Below are positions 57,528 through 64,000 of a DNA stretch of 64,000 nt, piece by piece. The notes beneath the pieces were generated by a model, which was not told the DNA's origin, did not search any database, and saw only the letters and a program-made list of their open reading frames with translations. Within the stretch, counting starts at the first letter, position 1, and every line of letters begins with the position of its first letter. Made by a program: the position numbers and the translations under genes. Source of the stretch: Pseudanabaena yagii GIHE-NHR1 (GTDB lineage Bacteria; Cyanobacteriota; Cyanobacteriia; Pseudanabaenales; Pseudanabaenaceae); assembly GCF_012863495.1 (NCBI RefSeq), contig NZ_JAAVJL010000001.1:2352001-2416000 (forward strand). The letters are read 5' to 3'.

Positions 57528-60239
57528 ATGTCTACTCTTGTCATTGTCGAATCGCCCACTAAGGCACGCACCATTCGTAACTTTTTGCCCTCAGAGTACC
57601 GAGTTGAGGCATCAATGGGTCATGTGCGCGATTTGCCACAGTCAGCCAGTGACATCCCTGCGGAGTTAAAATCCTCTGAGTGGGCAAAACTAGGCGTAAA
57701 TGTTGATGCTGACTTTGAGCCACTGTATATCGTGCCTGACGATAAGAAAAAGATCGTCCGTGAACTTAAAGCTGCTCTCAAAGGCGCAAAAGAATTAATC
57801 CTTGCGACTGACGAAGACCGCGAAGGTGAAAGTATTTCTTGGCACTTGTTGCAAATCCTGCAACCCAAAGTACCGATCAAGCGCATGGTTTTCCATGAGA
57901 TCACCTCTGAGGCAATCAAAGGGGCTTTAAAAAATTGTCGCCAGATCGACGATCGCCTTGTCCATGCCCAAGAAACCCGCCGCATTCTCGATCGCCTTGT
58001 CGGTTATACCCTCTCGCCTTTGCTCTGGAAAAAAATTGCTTGGGGGCTATCCGCAGGAAGGGTGCAGTCGGTGGCTGTCCGTCTCATTGTGAACCGTGAA
58101 CGGGAGCGCCGTGCCTTTAAATCAGGTAGCTATTGGGATTTGAAGGCAAATCTCTATGCACCTAAGCAAGAATTTCCTGTGCAGCTAGTCTCCGTTGGTG
58201 GGACGAATGTAGCTACTGGTAAAGACTTTGATGAGGCAACAGGGAAAATTGCCAATGGGCGTAAGGTTTTATTGCTTGATGAATCAGGGGCGATTGCACT
58301 CAAGGAGAGACTTAATGGCAAAGTCTGGTCAGTTAGTAATCTCGAAGAACGTCCCACCACCCGTAAGCCCTCACCCCCCTTCACCACCTCGACCATGCAG
58401 CAGGAGGCAAACCGTAAATTGCGCCTGTCGGCAAGGGATTCGATGCGGGTAGCTCAAGCTTTGTATGAGCAGGGCTACATCACCTATATGCGGACTGACT
58501 CCGTGCATTTGTCGCAACAGGCGATCGCGGCGGCGCGTCAGTGCGTGACCAAGATGTATGGCAACAACTTCCTCAGCAAAGAACCTCGCCAGTATGTCAC
58601 CAAATCTAAGGGCGCACAGGAAGCCCACGAAGCGATCCGCCCTGCGGGAGAAACTTTCCGCACACCCCAAGAGACAGGTTTGTCTGGTCGTGAGTTGGCA
58701 CTTTATGACCTGATCTGGAAGCGCACCGTTGCCTCACAGATGGCAGATGCCCAGTTAACCATGCTCAGCGTCCAGTTAACCGTTGAGGATGCCATCTTCC
58801 GAGCTTCGGGCAAGCGGATTGATTTCGCAGGATTTTTCCGCGCCTACGTCGAAGGCTCCGACGATCCCGATGCGGCTTTAGAAGAAAAGGAAATCACCTT
58901 GCCACCGCTCAAAATGGGCGATCATCCTGTCTGTCGGGAATTAAATACGGTCGGACATGAAACCCAACCACCAGCGAGATATACCGAAGCTGCCCTTGTG
59001 AAAATGTTGGAAAGTGAAGGCATCGGTCGTCCTAGCACCTATGCCAGCATTATCGGCACGATCTGCGATCGCGGTTATGTGCAACTGGTCAATAATGCTC
59101 TCATTCCCAGCTTTACCGCCTTTGCTGTCACCAGTTTGCTAGAGGAGCATTTCCCCAATCTCGTTGATCCCAGCTTTACCTCCAAAATGGAGCAGACCCT
59201 TGATGATATTTCTACAGGCAGTGTGGAATGGTTGCCCTATCTCAAGAAATTCTATTCGGGTGAGCAAGGGCTAAGTGGACAGGTCAAGTCTCGCGATAGT
59301 CTCATCGATGGTGAAGCCGCAAGGACAGTCCATCTCGAAGGTTTAGACGATGATGTCAAGGTGAAGATTGGTAAATTTGGAGCCTATATCCAAGTGGGAG
59401 AAGGCGATCGCACCGTCAATTCCTCCATCCCTCAAAACTTGACTCCTTCCGATCTCGTCCCTGACAAAATCGAAATGCTGCTCAAGCAAAAACTAGAAGG
59501 TCCTGATCAAGTTGGTATCCATCCAGAGACCAATGAGCCAATCTTTATGATGGTCGGTCAGTATGGACCTTACGTGCAGTTAGGACAAGCTACAGACGCA
59601 GTTCCCAAACCAAAACGAGCTTCTTTGCCCAAGGGAATGCAGCCTGAACAGGTGACTCTCGATGTTGCCGTGAAGTTGCTTGCTTTGCCACGTACTTTAG
59701 GGGCACATCCTGATACTGGCAATCGCGTGTTTGTAAATACAGGGCGCTTTGGTCCCTATGTTTGCCATGCCAAGGGCAATGTCGATAAGGATGATAACCG
59801 ATCGCTCAAATCCACTGACGATCCCTACACAATCACCTTTGAACGCGCCTTAGAACTCCTTGCTCAGCCCAAGACCCTACGCGGTGCATCTGCTGCCAAA
59901 GTTTTAAAATCCCTTGGCAAACACCCCGATGACGATGATGCGATCGAAATTCTTGATGGTAAATATGGCGCGTATGTGAAGCATGGCAAGATAAATGTAT
60001 CGCTGACCAAGGAGCAATCCGTCGATACGCTTACCCTAGATGAAGCGCTGTCTATGTTAGCTACTAAATCGAAGTCGAGCAAAAGTACTAGCAAGCGCAC
60101 TAAAACAGTTGCCAGCGAAACCAAGAAAGCTACAACAAAAAAGACCACAACCAAATCTACAGCCAAGGCAACCACAACAAAAACTGCTACAAAAACCACG
60201 AAGAAAAACACAACCAAAAAGACAGCAGCAACTAAGTAG
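57528..60239 (+). CDS. topA: DNA topoisomerase I
   Basis: 903 residues. TLVIVESPTKARTIRNFL begins the TOPRIM domain, with DEDREGESISWHL its acidic motif. The catalytic region YITYMRTDSVHLS carries Tyr near residue 318. The middle has NRTVASQMADAQL-like topoisomerase core. Three or four topoisomerase C-terminal (DUF) repeats follow (KIGKFGAYIQVGEGD, GQYGPYVQLG, NTGRFGPYVCH, LDGKYGAYVKHG). The last 45 residues are a Lys/Thr-rich DNA-binding tail. ATG 57528 is preferred over a TTG at 57516. Relaxes negative supercoils. Confidence 0.93.
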   Translation: MSTLVIVESPTKARTIRNFLPSEYRVEASMGHVRDLPQSASDIPAELKSSEWAKLGVNVDADFEPLYIVPDDKKKIVRELKAALKGAKELILATDEDREGESISWHLLQILQPKVPIKRMVFHEITSEAIKGALKNCRQIDDRLVHAQETRRILDRLVGYTLSPLLWKKIAWGLSAGRVQSVAVRLIVNRERERRAFKSGSYWDLKANLYAPKQEFPVQLVSVGGTNVATGKDFDEATGKIANGRKVLLLDESGAIALKERLNGKVWSVSNLEERPTTRKPSPPFTTSTMQQEANRKLRLSARDSMRVAQALYEQGYITYMRTDSVHLSQQAIAAARQCVTKMYGNNFLSKEPRQYVTKSKGAQEAHEAIRPAGETFRTPQETGLSGRELALYDLIWKRTVASQMADAQLTMLSVQLTVEDAIFRASGKRIDFAGFFRAYVEGSDDPDAALEEKEITLPPLKMGDHPVCRELNTVGHETQPPARYTEAALVKMLESEGIGRPSTYASIIGTICDRGYVQLVNNALIPSFTAFAVTSLLEEHFPNLVDPSFTSKMEQTLDDISTGSVEWLPYLKKFYSGEQGLSGQVKSRDSLIDGEAARTVHLEGLDDDVKVKIGKFGAYIQVGEGDRTVNSSIPQNLTPSDLVPDKIEMLLKQKLEGPDQVGIHPETNEPIFMMVGQYGPYVQLGQATDAVPKPKRASLPKGMQPEQVTLDVAVKLLALPRTLGAHPDTGNRVFVNTGRFGPYVCHAKGNVDKDDNRSLKSTDDPYTITFERALELLAQPKTLRGASAAKVLKSLGKHPDDDDAIEILDGKYGAYVKHGKINVSLTKEQSVDTLTLDEALSMLATKSKSSKSTSKRTKTVASETKKATTKKTTTKSTAKATTTKTATKTTKKNTTKKTAATK

Positions 60240-60251
60240 GATAAAAGCCAT

Positions 60252-60278
60252 AAAAAAACACGCGAAGCGTGTTTTTTT
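60252..60278. terminator. topA terminator
   Basis: 12-bp arms (60252-60263, 60267-60278), GAA loop with GC closure, A7 on the left and T7 on the right. Thirteen bases after the topA stop and touching the left end of repeat element C. Confidence 0.82.
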
Positions 60279-60425
60279 AACGTCAGTTCGGGTTAAGCTG
60301 GCAAATTTTAAAAGCCCAAAAGTAAAAGCCTTGCTACGCAAGGCTTTTACTTTTGGGCTTTGAGAGAGGGTTTGCTACGCAAACCCTCTCTCAAAGCCAA
60401 TTTCAAATTATCCCGAACTCGCGTT
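60279..60425 (+). repeat. TIR double-hairpin element, copy C
   Basis: 147 bp, ends AACGTCAGTTCGGGTTAA (60279-60296) and its near inverse (60408-60425), 15 of 18 matching. Hairpin 1: 60311-60334 / 60338-60361. Hairpin 2: 60356-60375 / 60379-60398. They share 60356-60361. Best-preserved member; same orientation as copy B. Confidence 0.78.
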
Positions 60426-60517
60426 TTTTTATGGCTTTAGGATCTAAAAACAGCACAAATGTCTGACGACCAATCTAGGCATTAACTGCAATAATCTTAT
60501 TAAAAATTGCAAACTTT

Positions 60518-62512
60518 ATGAGTGCTGGCAAATTCCCCATCCCAAAGTTTCGACTCCGTACAACTATAGTAATTCCCTTTGTATTAGAAATTATTGTAGC
60601 CGTTGGCATAGTCGGGTATTTGTCATTTAGGAATGGGCAACAAGCAATCAACACTCTAGCGGATAAGTTAAATGGAGAAATTAGCGCTCGTATCGAACAA
60701 CATGTAATTGACTATCTCAATCAATCTCAAGACACTCTATGGTTGAGCAATGCCAATATCTTAAGTGGAAACTTAAATCTTAAGGACTTTGATGGACTGC
60801 GGCGTTACTTTTGGCAAATCGTCCATAAAGGAAATTTTGAGGGATATTTAGCCTATGGTAACGAGCAAGGGGAATTTGTCGGAGTTGAATATCAAGATGA
60901 TGGAACTTCTCAACTCAAAATCGTCACTAGTGCAACTATCCCCAAGCGTGAAACCTACTTATTAGATGCTCAAGGCGAACGCCAACAACTCCTGCAAACC
61001 GCTAAGTATGACCCACGTACACGTCCTTGGTACAAAGCGGCAAAACAACTTGGCAAAACAACTTGGAGTGAGATCTATCCGTTTTTTTCTAGCAAAAATA
61101 CAGTGTTAGGCATCTCTCCCGTCTCTCCTATTTTTGATAGCCAAAACAATTTAATCGGTGTTCTATCCATCAATGTGCGCCTGACTCGAATTACAGACTT
61201 TATCAATCATTTGAGTATCAGTACTAATGGTCAAAGTTTTATCATCGAGCGATCGGGCAATTTAGTCGCTAGTTCAACTATTCCTCAACCATTTAGAGTC
61301 ATTGGCGAAGGGGACAACCGCACAGTAGAAAGAATTGCAGCAGCTCAGAGCGATAATCCGATTGTCAAGGCAACAACGCAACATCTACTCAAACAATTTA
61401 ATGATTTTAAATCAATTCAAAATGGGCAGAATCTAAAATTCCAAACCAGTGATGGTTCTTGGTATTATGCCCAAGTTCTACCCATGAAAGATGGTCGCGG
61501 TATTGATTGGCTCACTGTCGTTGTCGTCCCTGAAAACGACTTCATGGATCAGATCAATCAAAATAATCGCAACACGATAGTCTTATGTTTGATAGCTCTG
61601 AGTATTGCCGTTGTACTAGGCATTCGCACTGCCTATTGGATTTCTCGCCCTTTATTACAACTTGCCCAAGTCTCGGAACAAATTGCTCAAGGTAATCTAG
61701 ACCAGCAGGTAAATACTAGTTCCATTGTCGAAATTGACACTTTAGGTCATTCTTTCAATCACATGACTGCTCAATTAAAGTCATCATTTGCAGCTCTATA
61801 CCAGAGTCAAGAATCTCTCCGCATTGCGAATGAAGAATTAGAAGAAAGAGTTGAACTACGTACAGCAGAGCTAAGACAAGAAAAGGAACGTTCTGAAAAA
61901 CTATTACTCAATGTTTTACCCGCTTCGATCGCTGATCGCCTGAAACAAACAAACGAATCACCCGCTGAGTACTTTGAGAATGCCACCATTCTGTTTGCAG
62001 ATATTGTCGGATTTACGAGTCTATCGTCACGCATGGAACCAATGGAGCTAGTTACGGGACTCAATCAGATTTTTTCGGCTTTTGATAAGTTAACCGAGAA
62101 GTATGGTCTAGAAAAAATCAAAACCATCGGTGATGCCTATATGGTTGTGGGCGGTTTACCGATTGCTCGTCCCGATCATGCACAGGCGATCGCCAATATG
62201 GCTCTAGATATGCAAGCCTATATGCGAAATTCCCACAGCATTTTAAGCGAATCAATAGAGTTGCGTATAGGCATTAACACAGGTTCCGTTATTGCTGGTG
62301 TAATTGGCATTAAGAAATTTATTTATGACCTATGGGGTGATGCGGTTAACATTGCTTCACGCATGGAATCTCATGGTCAAGCGGGTTATATACAGGTGAC
62401 AAGCTCTACTTATGAGTGTCTGAAACAAGATTATGTACTAGAGGCAAGGGGAAATATTGAGGTGAAAGGACGTGGCGAAATGATGACCTATTGGTTATTG
62501 AGCAAACGATAA
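60518..62512 (+). CDS. membrane-bound adenylate cyclase with Cache and HAMP domains
   Basis: 664 residues. First helix about 18-38 (TIVIPFVLEIIVAVGIVGYL), dCache-type sensor outside the cell to about 340 (YDPRTRPWYKAAKQ, SISTNGQSFIIERSGNLV), second helix about 348-365, HAMP (SRPLLQLAQVSEQIAQGNLDQ), a coiled-coil linker, then a class III cyclase domain (about 480-664): TILFADIVGFTSLSSRM with metal-binding Asp, GLEKIKTIGDAYM with the Lys, and YDLWGDAVNIASRME with the Asp, together favouring ATP over GTP. It should couple a periplasmic small-molecule or light/ion signal to cAMP. ATG 60518. Confidence 0.87.
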   Translation: MSAGKFPIPKFRLRTTIVIPFVLEIIVAVGIVGYLSFRNGQQAINTLADKLNGEISARIEQHVIDYLNQSQDTLWLSNANILSGNLNLKDFDGLRRYFWQIVHKGNFEGYLAYGNEQGEFVGVEYQDDGTSQLKIVTSATIPKRETYLLDAQGERQQLLQTAKYDPRTRPWYKAAKQLGKTTWSEIYPFFSSKNTVLGISPVSPIFDSQNNLIGVLSINVRLTRITDFINHLSISTNGQSFIIERSGNLVASSTIPQPFRVIGEGDNRTVERIAAAQSDNPIVKATTQHLLKQFNDFKSIQNGQNLKFQTSDGSWYYAQVLPMKDGRGIDWLTVVVVPENDFMDQINQNNRNTIVLCLIALSIAVVLGIRTAYWISRPLLQLAQVSEQIAQGNLDQQVNTSSIVEIDTLGHSFNHMTAQLKSSFAALYQSQESLRIANEELEERVELRTAELRQEKERSEKLLLNVLPASIADRLKQTNESPAEYFENATILFADIVGFTSLSSRMEPMELVTGLNQIFSAFDKLTEKYGLEKIKTIGDAYMVVGGLPIARPDHAQAIANMALDMQAYMRNSHSILSESIELRIGINTGSVIAGVIGIKKFIYDLWGDAVNIASRMESHGQAGYIQVTSSTYECLKQDYVLEARGNIEVKGRGEMMTYWLLSKR

Positions 62513-62519
62513 AATATTT

Positions 62520-62579
62520 AAGGTCAAGTAAAAGTTTGTTTCTCCACTTCAGTGGAGAAACAAACTTTTACTTGACCTT
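62520..62579. terminator. 29-bp-arm convergent terminator
   Basis: Perfect arms 62520-62548 and 62551-62579 around a TC dinucleotide, the longest hairpin of the window. Lies between the cyclase stop and the minus-strand aminotransferase stop at 62589, so serves both. Confidence 0.8.
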
Positions 62580-62588
62580 GAGATAGGG

Positions 62589-63767
62589 CTAATTTGACGA
62601 TGTTTGCAGAAATTGACCGATTTTCATAGCGGCTTTCCTTAATATTTCAGGCGGATATACTAGCGCAAACCTGACATATCCTTCACCATGCTTGCCAAAA
62701 CCTGCTCCTGGGGAGAGAGCAATTCCTGTCTCCGCAATTAAATCTAGACAAAATTTGACAGAATCATGGGCATAAACTTCAGGTAATTTTGCCCAAAGAT
62801 ACATCGTTGAAGCAGGGCGTGGAATCTGCCAACCAATTGCTTGCAGAGCATCAATCATCACATCACGTCGAGTCTTAAACGTGTCAACTACATGGTCAAT
62901 GGAGGTGCGATCGCCTGATAAAGCTTTAATTGCCCCGCGCATAATGCCTTGATATTGATTGAAATCTACTACAGCTTTAATCTGCCGCAAAGCTCTAATT
63001 AATTCGCGATTACCAACGGCAAAACCAACGCGAAAACCGCCCATATTATAGGATTTAGACATGGTAAAAAATTCAATGCTGACTTGGCGATCGCGATCAG
63101 CTTGTAGGAGCGAAGGCTGAATTGAGCCATCAAAGACTAGATCGACATAGGGAAAGTCATGCACTAATGCAAGATTATGATGTTGACAAAATTCCACCGC
63201 AGATTGGAAAAATTCTAAGGAAGCAGTTGCAGTGGTAGGGTTGTGAGGATAGCTCAACACCATCATTTTTGATTGGGCTAATACTGCGGATGGAATATCA
63301 GCAAATACTGGCAAAAAGTTATTCTCAGCAAGTAAGGGCATTCCATAAACTTGACCACTTGCCATGTGAATCCCGCCATAGTGGGAGGGATAGCCGGGGT
63401 CTTGCAAGAGGGCAAAATCATTGGGGTTTAGTAAGGCTAAGGGTAAATGGGCTGTCCCTTCCTGTGAGCCAATGAGCGGTAATACTTCCGTTTCAGGATC
63501 GACAATTACTCCAAATCGTTGTTTGATCCATTTTGCTGCGGCTTCTCGAAAGTCTAATGTACTCCCAAACAGAGAGTAGCCATGAGTACTAGTATCATTC
63601 AATGCTTCAGCGATCGCCTCTAAAATAAATTTATCAGTGGGCAAGTCCGATGAACCCAACGATAGATCAATTACTTGTTTACCTGATGCTTTGACCCGAC
63701 TTTTGGCGTTGTCCATATCGGCAAACACATTGGACTGGAGAGGCTGAAGGCGATCGGCAAATTGCAT
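62589..63767 (-). CDS. PLP-dependent aminotransferase, DapL-like
   Basis: 392 residues, class I/II aminotransferase. VIDLSLGSSDLPTDKFIL, GYSLFGSTLDFREAAAKWI, PLIGSQEGTAHLPLALL, DPGYPSHYGGI, VLSYPHNPTTATA (PLP contacts), FTMSKSYNMGGFRVGFAVG with the Schiff-base Lys. Organisation matches the LL-diaminopimelate aminotransferase / related cyanobacterial paralogue, but the substrate cannot be set from sequence. ATG 63767. Confidence 0.85.
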   Translation of the reverse strand: MQFADRLQPLQSNVFADMDNAKSRVKASGKQVIDLSLGSSDLPTDKFILEAIAEALNDTSTHGYSLFGSTLDFREAAAKWIKQRFGVIVDPETEVLPLIGSQEGTAHLPLALLNPNDFALLQDPGYPSHYGGIHMASGQVYGMPLLAENNFLPVFADIPSAVLAQSKMMVLSYPHNPTTATASLEFFQSAVEFCQHHNLALVHDFPYVDLVFDGSIQPSLLQADRDRQVSIEFFTMSKSYNMGGFRVGFAVGNRELIRALRQIKAVVDFNQYQGIMRGAIKALSGDRTSIDHVVDTFKTRRDVMIDALQAIGWQIPRPASTMYLWAKLPEVYAHDSVKFCLDLIAETGIALSPGAGFGKHGEGYVRFALVYPPEILRKAAMKIGQFLQTSSN

Positions 63768-63832
63768 AAGACAAGAAAAATCAAGATATAACCAATTTTA
63801 CGTCAACTCCCTCATTCTGGGGGCTATGGCTA

Positions 63833-63862
63833 TTTTCAAATGAGTGTGTACTCATTTGAAAA
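63833..63862. repeat. 13-bp-arm hairpin
   Basis: Arms 63833-63845 and 63850-63862, loop GTGT. Upstream of the aminotransferase start, in the leader region. Resembles the palindrome at 6939 (both have CAAATGAG). Confidence 0.6.
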
Positions 63863-63884
63863 CCAAAAACAATCATCATAAAGA

Positions 63885-63929
63885 TATTGCAGTTGTAATT
63901 TTGCCGTAGGCAAAATTACAACTGCAATA
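63885..63929. repeat. 21-bp-arm hairpin at window end
   Basis: Perfect arms 63885-63905 and 63909-63929, GTA loop. No gene is seen in the remaining 70 bases; the tail TCTGGAGAAAA suggests a ribosome site for a gene just outside. Confidence 0.6.
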
Positions 63930-64000
63930 AAGGCACACACCACACTTTCTAGATGATTGCGATAACATAGAGGCAGTTGTCGAAATTTTCTGGAGAAAAA

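Noticed and set aside
59864-60341. Minus-strand frames antisense to the topA tail
   Set aside because: They mirror the Lys/Thr-rich codons (giving Val/Phe-rich products), with no start signal.
1-64000. tRNA, rRNA or CRISPR array
   Set aside because: No tRNA T-loop (GGTTCGAATCC-like) context, rRNA block or regularly spaced direct repeats were found by reading; the short intergenic repeats lack spacers.

Overview
The window reads as cyanobacterial chromosome. It carries a form IB RuBisCO operon with rbcX between rbcL and rbcS, frequent copies of the palindrome GCGATCGC (the HIP1 repeat of cyanobacteria), and cyanobacterial families such as TIC21/DUF3611, DUF1350 and an EbsA-like protein. The genus is not proved; the many intergenic hairpin repeats remind me of Pseudanabaena (weak inference). 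No tRNA, rRNA or CRISPR array was recognised.

Layout. 1-7 kb: a truncated GT2-GtrA protein, pgsA, a WD40 protein with a degenerate kinase domain, a TPR protein, an epimerase-like protein and a DCC protein. 7-11.5 kb: one giant acidic protein ending in a membrane anchor and pentapeptide repeats. 12.2-15.7 kb: a lipase-like protein, a small operon (DUF1186, Uma2, zinc ribbon), then a helix-turn-helix protein fused to the C-terminal half of a catalytically degenerate acetate kinase. 16.2-20.2 kb: two GT2 glycosyltransferases and RNase III. 20.2-27.9 kb: a LivK-like binding protein, an EbsA-like protein, a run of unknown proteins ending in a GH19 lytic enzyme with four N-terminal repeats, a Uma2 protein and a P-loop kinase-like protein.

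27.9-38.0 kb looks like a pilin and glycosylation block: one type IV pilin, two almost identical tandem pilins, a 1495-residue protein with two GT41 (OGT-like) domains, two more glycosyltransferases and a methyltransferase. 38.0-39.2 kb is a graveyard of two decayed transposases. 39.2-47.5 kb holds an FTR1 iron permease, a phnDCE-type ABC transporter, an ECF-like membrane protein, a TerB/Mo-nitrogenase-C fusion, DUF3611, a BASS-type transporter and DUF1350. 48.3-50.7 kb is rbcL-rbcX-rbcS.

50.75-55.6 kb is an accessory island. A 1493-bp insertion sequence with 16-bp terminal inverted repeats and an 8-bp target duplication splits a DUF5615 toxin gene, while its DUF433 antitoxin remains intact. 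Next come an AAA-type ATPase with an N-terminal QLSLF clamp-binding-like motif and a nuclease-like tail, and a GIY-YIG gene inside a direct-repeat-bounded cassette. 55.6-64 kb returns to core genes: a GT4 transferase, a thioredoxin-like protein, topA, an adenylate cyclase and an aminotransferase.

Across the window most intergenic gaps carry a long, near-perfect hairpin, typically with a 3-nt loop closed by GC pairs. Three of these sites are full copies of a roughly 126-147 bp element with 18-bp terminal inverted repeats and two internal hairpins.
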